This document shows positions 43,354-52,361 of a stretch of DNA of 64,000 nucleotides, one piece after another (the first letter of the stretch is position 1; the number at the start of each line of letters is the position of its first letter). The stretch spans positions 62,001 to 126,000 of the forward strand of contig CAYTPW010000002.1 of the NCBI GenBank assembly GCA_964439935.1. Direction: 5' to 3'. The notes beneath the pieces are model-generated. The model did no database searches. It was not told where the DNA came from and saw nothing but the letters and a program-made list of their open reading frames with translations. The DNA is from JABMQW01 sp964439935. GTDB taxonomy: Bacteria; Fidelibacterota; Marinisomatia; Marinisomatales; TCS56. Both the position numbers and the translations under genes were made by a program.

Positions 43354-43581
43354 ATGGCTTTTGTTAGTAGACGAAAATTCTGTTATTTTAATGAAAACGG
43401 AATCACCGAGATCGATTACAAAGATGTTAAACTATTAAAGCGTTTCACTACTGAGCAGGGTAAAATAATGCCCCGCAGGGTGACCGGTACCAGCGCTAAA
43501 ATGCACCGCAAATTAGTCCGCGCCATTAAACGGGCTCGGAGTATCGCACTGATGCCCTATACCAGTGAAGACAGCGAATAG
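43354..43581 (+). CDS. rpsR: 30S ribosomal protein S18
   Basis: The protein (75 aa) has FVSRRKFCYFNENGITEIDY, then the S18 core YKDVKLLKRFTTEQGKIMPR and RRVTGTSAKMHRKLVRAIKR. Binding next to S6 on the 30S platform is known for the family. A GAAGGA site lies upstream of the ATG, 17 bp after rpsF. Confidence 0.96.
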   Translation: MAFVSRRKFCYFNENGITEIDYKDVKLLKRFTTEQGKIMPRRVTGTSAKMHRKLVRAIKRARSIALMPYTSEDSE

Positions 43582-43641
43582 GGCGGTTCGCGTTTTATTC
43601 ATCTACCAATCGATACAAAAATAAAGATATAGAGGTCAATT

Positions 43642-44085
43642 ATGGACGTTATATTACTCCAGGATGTTGAGAATGTGGGCGCAGCCGGCGACATTGTGAA
43701 TGTAAAACCGGGTTTTGCCCGGAATTTTCTGGTACCTCGAGGCTATGCCTTGCGAGCCTCAAAACGTAATCTGGCGGTGGCAGAGGAGCAGAAACGGATC
43801 GCAGGGGCACGGGCTCGCCGCGAACGAAAGGTTCAGGAGACGCTGGTTAATAAACTAACCGGAATCGAACTCACCATCGAAGTACAGGTTGGTGAGGAAG
43901 AGCGCATGTTTGGATCAGTTACCAGTCAGGATATTCATGCTGCTCTGGAAGCGAAAGACATCACTGTCGACCGTCATGATATATTACTGGTGGAGCCGAT
44001 CAAGACACTGGGAATCTACAATGTGCCGGTAAAGGTCAGTGCCGATCTTAAGCCAGAACTCAAGGTTTATGTGATTAAGACTTAG
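43642..44085 (+). CDS. rplI: 50S ribosomal protein L9
   Basis: The protein (147 aa) has the L9 signature GDIVNVKPGFARNFLVPRGY near the N-terminus, the long connecting helix (~45-75), and a C-terminal rRNA-binding domain with GEEERMFGSVTSQDI. It is the last gene of the operon, before a strong terminator. Confidence 0.96.
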   Translation: MDVILLQDVENVGAAGDIVNVKPGFARNFLVPRGYALRASKRNLAVAEEQKRIAGARARRERKVQETLVNKLTGIELTIEVQVGEEERMFGSVTSQDIHAALEAKDITVDRHDILLVEPIKTLGIYNVPVKVSADLKPELKVYVIKT

Positions 44086-44106
44086 AAAAAAACCTCCTCC
44101 TCCCCA

Positions 44107-44146
44107 AAACCCCCGTTTGACAATCCTTGTCTTCGGGGGTTTCTTT
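44107..44146 (+). terminator. rho-independent terminator after rplI
   Basis: The stem AAACCCCCG (44107-44115) pairs with CGGGGGTTT (44134-44142) across an 18-nt loop and runs into TTTCTTTAA. It lies 22 bp after the rplI stop. Confidence 0.85.
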
Positions 44147-44257
44147 AATCCAGAGGATCATTCATTTTGGCAGTCAGTCAGTAAATATATTCGCCCAGGA
44201 AGAAGGGAACTGTGAGTAATTCTGGTTACCCCGAGCGGACGAAAGCCAAATAAATAA

Positions 44258-46198
44258 TTATTTCAAAACCAGCATTTTCCTTGTAATTCGCTTCTGATCT
44301 GTTACCAGTTGATAGATATAAGTGCCGCTGGGTAAACCAGATGCATTCCATTGCAGGGAATAATTACCTGGTTCATGTGTTTCATCGGCCAATATTGCAA
44401 CAGTCCGACCCAGTAAATCATAAACAACCACGGTTACCCTGGTCAGGGTTGGAATATCATAAATTATTGTTGTTACCGGGTTGAATGGATTGGGGTAATT
44501 GGCATATAATTGTAATTCTTGTGGCAGACCGGCGTGTTCAAAATCACCCTGCAGGACGAGCCCACTTTTTAAAATCCAGTTCAGCGGATCAATTACAAAA
44601 GACTGGTTGCCGACGGTGATGGAACCACTGCCATTATCCATGTCTACTTGAAATGTGTCAGCACCCACGCTGACATCCACCGGCATATAAAAAGGCATAT
44701 CCTCGGGCGTTTGCCAGTGCAGATTTAAGATTTCATTGTCAATTGAATAAACCAGGGTTGGTAAGCCGGTCTGCCGCAGGTAAAGATCGAAAAACCAATC
44801 CAATTCCAGGGTAGATAGATTTTCAGCCAGATCAATAAAATCCTGCGAGTCAACCAAACGACATTGTTCACCATTAGCCACCTGTTCCATGGCTGGCGTA
44901 AGATAGGCCATTCGTCTCAGGGTACTGAAAAATAGAGTTTCTCCCACCAGATATCGCAGACTGTGTAAAACCAGGGCTCCCTTGTGATAAACATCATGAT
45001 TGTAAATCTGGTCGAATGTCTGGGAATAAATCGGTGCCAGCGGCAACCAGTTGTAGGTTGTCCAGCGATTCACATAATTATGATAGAGCGCCGGGCTGTT
45101 GAGGTATTCGGCACAGAGCGCCTCAGCATAAGTGGCGAAACTTTCGTGAATCCAGATATCTTTCCAATCTGCTGCGGTGACCATATTACCCCACCATTCA
45201 TGGGCCGTCTCGTGCACCAGAATATAATCGAAGCCATAGCCATTTAATTCAAAATCATCCCCCCAGGCTATTGCAGTCTGATGTTCCATTCCCAGATAAG
45301 CGGTTTGCACCACACCATATTTATCTGCCCGGAAGGGGTAGGGACCGAAATAATGCTCCAGCATTTCGAGCGTGGCATTCAATTGCGGAAACCAGGCTTG
45401 TGCGGTCGCATAATTTTCAGGAATTGTCCAAAAATAGACCGGGATCGTTTCTCCGGAAATGCTGGTATATGATCCAGCCAGTTCTTCATATGGAACGATA
45501 TTAAATGTCACATTATAATTATTGATCGGGGTGGAAACAAACCAGTTATAAGTCAGGGTGCCGTTACCATTATCGACAATCTGGCGGAGGTGACCGTTTG
45601 AAATACATAGCAGGGAATCAGGGACGGTAAAATGCAGGTTAACCGAATCGGGTTCATCGGAGGGGTGATCTTTGCAGGGCCACCAGATATCGGCGCCCTC
45701 GCCTTCACAGGAAACACCATACCAGGGTTGACCGGAAGGAGTGGTCGACCAGTTGAATCCGCCACCCCAAGGAGGATTGGCTGCAACGTGAGGTTGACCG
45801 TGATAGGCGATATTTACTGACAACGAGTCACCTGCCAGTAAAGAATCCGGTAGAACTATCCATAATTTGGAACCCTGCCAGGTATATGATAGGGGTGCAG
45901 CCGGCAAGCTTTGAATTGAATCAATGCTGAACAATGGGTCAAGATCGAGCACCAGCTGATCCATGGCTGAAACAATGCTGGCAGTCAAAGACAGCGAACC
46001 GGAAATGGATCGATCTGCCAAATCAAAGGTTATGTCAAGATCGTAATAGGTGACATCATAGGCGGCTTGCTCGGCCATCAATGGACCACCAGTATCGTAC
46101 ACATTTGTCTGAGCAAAAAGAACCGGTCGAATTAGCAACCCAAGAAAGGTAAGTTGAGCAATGGTCGATAAAAGGGTGGTTTTGGTGTTCTTGTGCAT
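44258..46198 (-). CDS. secreted M1-family metallopeptidase with C-terminal sorting domain
   Basis: The 646-aa zinc aminopeptidase of the M1 type has an N-terminal signal peptide (~1-30). The zinc site is HETAH (329-333) with the third ligand E352 in WIHESFATYAEA, the HExxH-x18-E spacing of M1. The exopeptidase motif GAMEN is replaced by GMEH (313-316). The last ~80 residues are a Por/FlgD-type secretion domain (ANYPNPFNPVTTIIY, VYDLLGRTVAIL, GNYSLQWNASGLPSGTYIYQ). The protein is therefore probably exported through a type IX-like system and surface-bound or released. It stands alone on the - strand. Likely role is peptide scavenging. Confidence 0.92.
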   Translation of the reverse strand: MHKNTKTTLLSTIAQLTFLGLLIRPVLFAQTNVYDTGGPLMAEQAAYDVTYYDLDITFDLADRSISGSLSLTASIVSAMDQLVLDLDPLFSIDSIQSLPAAPLSYTWQGSKLWIVLPDSLLAGDSLSVNIAYHGQPHVAANPPWGGGFNWSTTPSGQPWYGVSCEGEGADIWWPCKDHPSDEPDSVNLHFTVPDSLLCISNGHLRQIVDNGNGTLTYNWFVSTPINNYNVTFNIVPYEELAGSYTSISGETIPVYFWTIPENYATAQAWFPQLNATLEMLEHYFGPYPFRADKYGVVQTAYLGMEHQTAIAWGDDFELNGYGFDYILVHETAHEWWGNMVTAADWKDIWIHESFATYAEALCAEYLNSPALYHNYVNRWTTYNWLPLAPIYSQTFDQIYNHDVYHKGALVLHSLRYLVGETLFFSTLRRMAYLTPAMEQVANGEQCRLVDSQDFIDLAENLSTLELDWFFDLYLRQTGLPTLVYSIDNEILNLHWQTPEDMPFYMPVDVSVGADTFQVDMDNGSGSITVGNQSFVIDPLNWILKSGLVLQGDFEHAGLPQELQLYANYPNPFNPVTTIIYDIPTLTRVTVVVYDLLGRTVAILADETHEPGNYSLQWNASGLPSGTYIYQLVTDQKRITRKMLVLK

Positions 46199-46364
46199 GA
46201 ATTAATATAAATGACCACCGGCAATGATGCCATAATTACTGTGAAGGATTAATGCAGCTAAAGCCGACCAGTAAATAGCTTTAATGATTTATCCAATCTG
46301 GAAGATTATCCTGATGTAGAGTATATTCTTTCGATTAATGGTTCCAAATCTGGGAGAAAGGATT

Positions 46365-47333
46365 ATGAGAAGATTAGTATTTAGGGTGTGGTCGGTTTTG
46401 CTGATAGCTACTATTTATTCGCAAACCCGCCCTGTTTCCACCTATTCCATAGTGGCTCTGGATGAAACAACCGGACAACTTGGAGTAGCGGTACAGAGTC
46501 ATTGGTTTTCAGTGGGTTCGTTGGTGCCTTGGGCAAAGGCTGGGGTTGGAGCGGTGGCTACCCAGTCTTTTGTGCGGGTTGAATATGGCCCCGAGGGCCT
46601 GGCTTTGATGGAAGCTGGAGCCTCAGCCGAGGATGCCCTGATCCAGTTATTGAATGAGGATGAGAACGCGGAGGTTCGCCAGGTAGCCATGATAGACGGT
46701 AAAGGCAATGCAATTGTCCATACTGGTGAGAAATGTATCTTTGCGGCTGGCCACCAAACCGGCAAGAATTACGGTGTTCAGGCCAATTTGATGGAAAATG
46801 AAACAGTCTGGCCGGCGATGGCAGATGCCTTTGAAAAAGCCAGCGGAGAATTGGCGGATCGAATGCTGGTAGCTCTGGAGGCAGCCGAGGCTGAGGGTGG
46901 TGATATCCGGGGAAAACAATCGGCAGCGATGTTGATTGTCTCTGGAACCCCAACAGGGATTCCGTGGAAAGATATTGTGATGGATCTGCGGGTTGATGAT
47001 TCATCCGCGCCACTGGTGGAATTAAAACGCCTGATTCGAATTCATCGTGCTTACCAGCATGCTAATCAGGGAGACCTTTTCTTGGAAAAAGGGGAGACTG
47101 AAAAAGCGTTGAACGAGTACGATTTGGCAGCCCAATTTTACCCGGAAAATCCTGAATTGCCTTTCTGGACGGCCGTTACCCTGGCTGAGGCCGGGAAACT
47201 GAGCTCGGCGCTGCCGATTTTTAAAAATATTTTCCTAATTGACGAACGCTGGCGTACGCTGACCCCCCGTCTGGTTAAAGCTGGTTTGCTGCCCGATAAT
47301 AAACAGCAGTTGGATTTGATACTGGCTCAATAA
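46365..47333 (+). CDS. DUF1028 family secreted protein with TPR-like tail
   Basis: The ATG at 46365 (GAAAGG upstream) gives 322 aa with a signal peptide (MRRLVFRVWSVLLIATIYSQ). An in-frame ATG at 46338 would precede the signal with nine extra residues. Residues ~25-235 are DUF1028, an Ntn-hydrolase-like fold: STYSIVALDETTGQLGVAVQ, SVGSLVPWAKAGVGAVATQS, GPEGLALMEAGASAEDAL and GKNYGVQANLM. The rest is helical and TPR-like (NQGDLFLEKGETEKALNEYD). The reaction of DUF1028 proteins is unknown. Confidence 0.85.
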   Translation: MRRLVFRVWSVLLIATIYSQTRPVSTYSIVALDETTGQLGVAVQSHWFSVGSLVPWAKAGVGAVATQSFVRVEYGPEGLALMEAGASAEDALIQLLNEDENAEVRQVAMIDGKGNAIVHTGEKCIFAAGHQTGKNYGVQANLMENETVWPAMADAFEKASGELADRMLVALEAAEAEGGDIRGKQSAAMLIVSGTPTGIPWKDIVMDLRVDDSSAPLVELKRLIRIHRAYQHANQGDLFLEKGETEKALNEYDLAAQFYPENPELPFWTAVTLAEAGKLSSALPIFKNIFLIDERWRTLTPRLVKAGLLPDNKQQLDLILAQ

Positions 47334-47393
47334 TATTTTACGATCTGCAGATTAAATCGGAACTATGTAAGATTATGCGCATTAGAGGACTCT

Positions 47394-47456
47394 GCAAACG
47401 AATCTTTCATTCCCTCCCTTCCCCCTCCCTATCCCAAATTTGAGAGATTCGTTTGC
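47394..47456. repeat. 12-bp inverted repeat enclosing a G-quadruplex motif
   Basis: GCAAACGAATCT (47394-47405) and AGATTCGTTTGC (47445-47456) are perfect inverted copies. The 39-nt spacer is almost pure pyrimidine. Its complement (47412-47435) reads GGGATAGGGAGGGGGAAGGG followed by AGGG, i.e. five G-runs separated by 1-3 bases. It lies 61 bp past the DUF1028 stop and 56 bp before the TonB receptor start. It could be a terminator, a regulatory structure or a recombination site. Confidence 0.7.
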
Positions 47457-47512
47457 CTTTAATTATAAACGATTGTAACGCCGAATATGGGGATAAGGTT
47501 ATAAATTGTGAT

Positions 47513-49741
47513 ATGATTAAAGCTCTTAGAGTAATAAAAACTTCTACAATCTTAGCGATTGTTATACTGGCGACGGCCAAATTAATGGCTGCCAATGCTG
47601 TTTGCGGAGTCGTGAAGAACGGTGAAAATAAAAAACCAATCGCTGGCGCCAATATAGAATTGATCGGCACTGATATGGGGGCAATAACCAACGAAAAGGG
47701 TAAATTTTGTATTAATGTTAGCACATCATTCCCGATAATTTTGAAAATAACACATATCAGTTTTGTTAATCAGGAAATTGAAATTAATGACAGCGGTGAA
47801 TTAGATATATTATTAGTTCCCGGTGTAATTCAAGGCGAGGAAGTATTTGTTGTCGGGACTTCTCCTACATATGAATTAGATGTCTCGGTCCCGGTAGATA
47901 TCCTTGATGCAGATGATATCGAATTGCAGGGTGCACGTGATATGGAAGGTGCCCTGAGACGGGTTCCTAGCTTGGATATGGTTACATCATCTTCTGGTAA
48001 GCAGACAGTTAGCATCAGGGGTAGCAACCCTACAGACGTAGCTGTGTATTTGGATGGAGTTAAAATCAATGATAGCAACAAAGGGATAGCAGACTTATCA
48101 TTTATTGATTTTAATACCATTGATCAGATTCAGATAATTAAAGGCGGCGGCTCAATTTTATTTGGCAGCGGTTCTTTAGGGGGCGTAGTCAATTTAGAAT
48201 CAAAACAAGCCCTAAATAACTCATTTGCTTTTACCCAGGGCCAGGGATTTACATATAATGATGATGCTGATCTTTCAGTATCGGGCTCAGCTATCTATAA
48301 GAAATCTGGTATTGGGGCACGATACTCCGGTAGTTCCAGGAAGTACGGAGGGCGAACCACGACATCGACCATTTTTAAAAATTTTTATTCAACAACTCAA
48401 TTGCCAGGGGGAATTATAGATTTAAGATGGAACGAATTGAATAAAACGCTAATGTTCCCATCGGGAAATTTGGAAACAGCCGATAGATTATCTTTATCAA
48501 GTTTTCAGTATCGGGGAAAAGTCGGAAGATTTTCTGGTTGGAATATATTTGTAGGGAAACGACAATGGGAATTATTGCAGGATTTTTACACCAGCCTCAA
48601 TGAAGAACTAAAAGACGGATCTGATATACTCAAATTGTCAAAATTGATAAGAATAGGACCGTTTGAAAGCACGGCACAACTCGAATCGGAAACACAATAC
48701 TTTGTTGGGGAAAAATCATATTTTGATATTACAGGGTTACCATTAGTTGATTATAAATCTAAATTTGATAGAAACGATAACGGGTTTGCCTTATCATCAC
48801 GATTAGTGTTCGATGGCGAGCATCCGAATATTGACTTTATTCGATTTGAGTTTGGTTATCGAATGGATAATATCACGACTATCCAAAGACATTGGTTCGA
48901 GTTTCCACTGGCTGATGTTATTGGAGAGGATTTGATTTATAGAGTACCAGGAGCTGATTATTCTAAAACAATAATCAGTCAGCGCATCGGTATGCATTTC
49001 GAAGGAAGTGGTTCGGATCTTAAATATATCTTTTTCATAAGCCAGGGGAATAATGGACGGCTACCCACACTTGGCGATTATTTCCACTTTCAAAATGCCG
49101 TTTTCGATAATTCCACTGACTCCACATTAACAATGGAATATCTTGGATCAACTGATATTAATGTGGATTTAATTTTTTCAAACATCAGAACACAGTTGCC
49201 AATTGATGAAATTAAGCTGGCGCTAAATTTATTCCTGAATGATTTCACTAATAAGATAGCCTACCGAATTGTTGATGATAATTCCCCGGTACCATATAAC
49301 AGTAAAATCGCCGACATTCGAGGTTACGAAGTAAGTCTTTCCAGCGATATGTTCAACAAACATCTTTCATTGATGGCAACCGGTACCTATATCGACGTAA
49401 GCAATCCAATTGTATTTCCCTTCAAACCGGTATACAGACTGGTTTTTGCTGGGGCGTTTAATTGGAAATGGTTGAATTTAAGCTTCGATCATTTAAATGA
49501 AGGGAAGCAATATTATTACATACCAAATATCGGAGAGGGATTTAGAAACCCACGAGAAAATGCAAATTTGAATATCAGCGCAAAGAAGAACTTTTATGGA
49601 TTGAAATGGAGCCTGACATACACCTGGCGAAATTTAATGTCTGCAGCTGATGCCAACCTTTCGCTTGAAGAAAGTTTGCGGCAAGGATTCAATTATTTTG
49701 AGAAATATCGCGAAATCGTTACGCTCAGGGTGGAATTATAA
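47513..49741 (+). CDS. TonB-dependent receptor with carboxypeptidase-regulatory-like N-domain
   Basis: The chosen ATG at 47513 gives 742 aa. The TTG-initiated frame from 47453 begins inside the inverted repeat. A signal peptide (~1-27) is followed by a CarboxypepD_reg-like domain (GVVKNGENKKPIAGANIELI, ITNEKGKFCINV). The plug contains DISVPVDI-like segments and VSIRGSNPTDVAVYLDGVKI, IDQIQIIKGGGSILFGSGS and LGGVVNLESKQ. The rest is an outer-membrane beta-barrel ending in YREIVTLRVEL. Such receptors import or display ligands using TonB energy. The start of a beta-helix lipoprotein overlaps its stop by 1 nt, which suggests a receptor-lipoprotein pair. Ligand unknown. Confidence 0.9.
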   Translation: MIKALRVIKTSTILAIVILATAKLMAANAVCGVVKNGENKKPIAGANIELIGTDMGAITNEKGKFCINVSTSFPIILKITHISFVNQEIEINDSGELDILLVPGVIQGEEVFVVGTSPTYELDVSVPVDILDADDIELQGARDMEGALRRVPSLDMVTSSSGKQTVSIRGSNPTDVAVYLDGVKINDSNKGIADLSFIDFNTIDQIQIIKGGGSILFGSGSLGGVVNLESKQALNNSFAFTQGQGFTYNDDADLSVSGSAIYKKSGIGARYSGSSRKYGGRTTTSTIFKNFYSTTQLPGGIIDLRWNELNKTLMFPSGNLETADRLSLSSFQYRGKVGRFSGWNIFVGKRQWELLQDFYTSLNEELKDGSDILKLSKLIRIGPFESTAQLESETQYFVGEKSYFDITGLPLVDYKSKFDRNDNGFALSSRLVFDGEHPNIDFIRFEFGYRMDNITTIQRHWFEFPLADVIGEDLIYRVPGADYSKTIISQRIGMHFEGSGSDLKYIFFISQGNNGRLPTLGDYFHFQNAVFDNSTDSTLTMEYLGSTDINVDLIFSNIRTQLPIDEIKLALNLFLNDFTNKIAYRIVDDNSPVPYNSKIADIRGYEVSLSSDMFNKHLSLMATGTYIDVSNPIVFPFKPVYRLVFAGAFNWKWLNLSFDHLNEGKQYYYIPNIGEGFRNPRENANLNISAKKNFYGLKWSLTYTWRNLMSAADANLSLEESLRQGFNYFEKYREIVTLRVEL

Positions 49742-51216
49742 TGACCAAAAAAATCTCATTAATAACAGCGATATTATTGTTTTCAACTGGCTGCGACTTA
49801 CCCTTTTTAACCAAGGCTGACGAAGATCAGAAATATGAAGTAACGCATGATTATCAAGGACAATATTTAACTAATAAAATTCCAGTTGTTTTGTCATGGT
49901 CCGAGGTTACCATTGAAAAATTCAAAGAATTTGTTGTGGAGCGAGCATATATTGATTCGCGCGGTACTCATTGGGTGGCAATAGACAGTTTGAGTGACTC
50001 ATTGGCAGTATCTTATACGGACACCATTAAAGATGATCAAACTTTTCAATATCGAATCAGAATTATTAATCAAGCTGATCAGTATTTTCACCTTACCGCC
50101 AAACCTTTTACTGTACCAGAAGTCGCTTTCGTAACCGTTCCCGGTGATTACCACAGCCCACAACTTGCCTACGATAATTTATTTATTGATCCGGGCGATA
50201 GTATTGTTGTTGAACCTGGTGAGTATGAAGGCAACTTCATTTTTAGGGGTAAAAATGTAATTATCACCAGTACTTCGGGGTCAGCTTTCACAGAATTGAG
50301 ATCTGCTGGTGGGTTTAATTCCACTGTTGTAATCGATAATGGGCACTTAAAAGGTTTTACAATTACAAATGGTGTTACTTATATCGGCGGCGGTGGTATT
50401 CATGCACAAGGACAGGCATTAGTTTCGAAATGCTCTATTCGTGACAATGGATCAATTTCGGACCCGGATGCCAAGAGATACGTATTTCCAATGGCTAATG
50501 GAGGAGGTATTTATGCAACGGATTCTGCCGTAATTCGAAATTGCTCAATTTCTAATAATTATTCAAGAATGGGCGGTGGTGGCATTGCCGTTAGTGGTAA
50601 TGCAGCAGTAATTAACTGTTATATTTACGAAAACACTGATCGTGTTAGAGGAGGCGGCTTATTTTTGTATAAAAGTTCAGGCTCCATCAGAAATTGTATT
50701 ATCCGGGGCAACCTGGTTCCCAATGGAATAGGGGGCGGCATTATTTTTGCCGACGGAGTGTTTGAAATTTACAACTGTGAAGTCAGTTATAATTTCTCAG
50801 AAAGCGCACCAGCTGGAATAGTCTGCTATCCTTATGCCGAATTTTCAGCAGTGAACTGTGTAATTTACGGTAATTTTATGTCGTTTGCGGGTACCCAGTA
50901 CGGAGCCCTTAATGAAGATGGAAATTATACTTTACGAAATTCAATTCTTTGGGGAAATGCAGGAATTTGTGATCGCAGGATAATGTCTGAAAAAAGTTAT
51001 TTTAGTAACGTTGAAGGTATTGCCCCATATTTTAATAATAACAATATTGATGAGAATCCACAGTTTGTCGATCCAGTAACAGGGGATTTTCACCTTTCCA
51101 GTTACTCCCCCTGCATCAATATAGGAGACCCGGGCGCAGACTACGTTGACCTTGATGGCAGTCGGAATGACCAGGGTATATATGGTGGTCCCTACGGAGA
51201 CGATTTCAATCGATAA
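49741..51216 (+). CDS. lipoprotein with FnIII-like and right-handed beta-helix domains
   Basis: The lipoprotein (491 aa) has signal MTKKISLITAILLFSTGC with the lipobox ending at Cys18. Residues ~45-130 look like a fibronectin-III-type sandwich (VVLSWSEVTIEKFKEFVVER). From ~135 on, VTVPGDYHSPQLAYDNLFID starts a right-handed parallel beta-helix with repeated NCSI/NCYI turns (AVIRNCSISNNYSRMGGGGI). It ends in NPQFVDPVTGDFHLSSYSPC and DLDGSRNDQG, a common closing segment. These folds often bind or cleave polysaccharide. No catalytic site was identified. It is translationally coupled to the TonB receptor. Confidence 0.85.
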   Translation: MTKKISLITAILLFSTGCDLPFLTKADEDQKYEVTHDYQGQYLTNKIPVVLSWSEVTIEKFKEFVVERAYIDSRGTHWVAIDSLSDSLAVSYTDTIKDDQTFQYRIRIINQADQYFHLTAKPFTVPEVAFVTVPGDYHSPQLAYDNLFIDPGDSIVVEPGEYEGNFIFRGKNVIITSTSGSAFTELRSAGGFNSTVVIDNGHLKGFTITNGVTYIGGGGIHAQGQALVSKCSIRDNGSISDPDAKRYVFPMANGGGIYATDSAVIRNCSISNNYSRMGGGGIAVSGNAAVINCYIYENTDRVRGGGLFLYKSSGSIRNCIIRGNLVPNGIGGGIIFADGVFEIYNCEVSYNFSESAPAGIVCYPYAEFSAVNCVIYGNFMSFAGTQYGALNEDGNYTLRNSILWGNAGICDRRIMSEKSYFSNVEGIAPYFNNNNIDENPQFVDPVTGDFHLSSYSPCINIGDPGADYVDLDGSRNDQGIYGGPYGDDFNR

Positions 51217-51637
51217 CTAAACCCTGCGCCGATAAAATGTCCCAAACTCTCAAAGTTGTATCTGGAACGGTGAGAGTGACGGGGTATAAATTTTCCGTAT
51301 CGCGGTGAAATAAAATGTTATTTGTGAACCCAATTGTATCGCCAGGTGTGATATTTACATCGTGACGGAAGAATATCCCAACTTCGTGCTGATAGCTGGC
51401 GGTGATAACTCGAACCGTTATTTCCCAACCATCCAAGGTTTGATTCGTGTTATTAATTATATTCCAGTCGGTAACAAAATAGCCATCGTAACCGCCTATA
51501 GTTAAATTAGTTAACTGAACGTCAATATCAAAATAATCGAATTCTCCCGCGTTGTGCTCCTCATCGCAGCCAAAAATTATTATTGCGGCGAGCACGCTGG
51601 CGATAATAGTCATGCAAAATCTATTGGTTCTCAACAT
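51206..51637 (-). CDS. small hypothetical lipoprotein
   Basis: The 143-aa protein has a lipoprotein signal (ASVLAAIIIFGC, lipobox IFGC). The mature part is beta-rich (FDIDVQLTNLTIGGYDGYFV, NIINNTNQTLDGWEITVRV), reminiscent of FxLYD-type domains that occur on surface lipoproteins. Function unknown. Its 3' end overlaps the convergent beta-helix lipoprotein by 11 bp. Confidence 0.7.
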   Translation of the reverse strand: MLRTNRFCMTIIASVLAAIIIFGCDEEHNAGEFDYFDIDVQLTNLTIGGYDGYFVTDWNIINNTNQTLDGWEITVRVITASYQHEVGIFFRHDVNITPGDTIGFTNNILFHRDTENLYPVTLTVPDTTLRVWDILSAQGLVID

Positions 51638-51740
51638 GCGAATAATTTACGTTGAAATGTTTGATGGTGGTATTAAAAGCTTGTGGGATTGTGAGAAGAA
51701 ATAAATTTTGCTGTTGGGGGAATAATGTTTTAGTTGTTAA

Positions 51741-51766
51741 ATTCTGACTGACCAGTCGGTCAGAAT
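51741..51766. promoter_or_regulatory. probable TetR operator
   Basis: ATTCTGACTGACCAGTCGGT followed by CAGAAT is a 26-bp near-palindrome with 22 symmetric positions, centred ~26 bp upstream of the tetR-like start. TGACYGAC/GTCRGTCA half-sites are typical of TetR-family autoregulation. Confidence 0.75.
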
Positions 51767-51779
51767 CAATGAAAGATAG

Positions 51780-52361
51780 ATGCAGAAAAGAGAATTAATC
51801 ATCCACGCCGCCATCAGCGTCTTTGCCCGTACAGGCCTTGAGCGTGGTAAAATCGCCGATATTGCTAAAGAAGCTGGTATTGGTAAGGGCACTGTCTATG
51901 AATATTTCCGGAGTAAAGACGAATTATTTGAGGCGATTGAAGAATATTTTATATCACAGATGATCGAACCTCTGCGGGAATTAGCGAAAGTTACAGGTAG
52001 TCCCTCAGAGAAGATAACAAACTTAATGGACGAAAGTATCGAAATGATTGTCCATATGGGTGATGCCCTGCTGATTGTTTCGGAGATTATGGCTCAGGCT
52101 GCCCGGGGACTCTGGCATACGAAGGGCTCTTCCGCTTTAGCTGACATGTATGATGAATATCGTGATATAATCATCGCCATCTTAAAGGATGGCGTTAAGA
52201 ATGGTGAGTTCCGTGCCATGAATTATGTTGGTATTGCCACTCTGCTGATGGGTTTCATCGATGGTTTGGTCTGGCAATATTTGATGCTCAAAGACCGCAT
52301 GAATTTTGAGAAAATTAAAGATGAAGCGATGCATTCTTTTATGAAGGGAATTGAAAAATGA
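51780..52361 (+). CDS. TetR family transcriptional regulator
   Basis: The 193-aa regulator has the N-terminal HTH ELIIHAAISVFARTGLERGK, then IADIAKEAGIGKGTVYEYFR and SKDELFEAIEEYF. The C-terminal domain is all-helical and binds an unknown ligand. It is translationally coupled (ATGA) to the LolA-like gene, so it probably represses its own operon, which encodes the RND exporter, through the palindrome upstream. Confidence 0.92.
   Translation: MQKRELIIHAAISVFARTGLERGKIADIAKEAGIGKGTVYEYFRSKDELFEAIEEYFISQMIEPLRELAKVTGSPSEKITNLMDESIEMIVHMGDALLIVSEIMAQAARGLWHTKGSSALADMYDEYRDIIIAILKDGVKNGEFRAMNYVGIATLLMGFIDGLVWQYLMLKDRMNFEKIKDEAMHSFMKGIEK

Noticed and set aside
47453..47512. TTG start for the TonB receptor at 47453
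   Set aside because: It would begin inside the inverted repeat and place charged residues before the signal peptide. The ATG at 47513 gives a normal signal.
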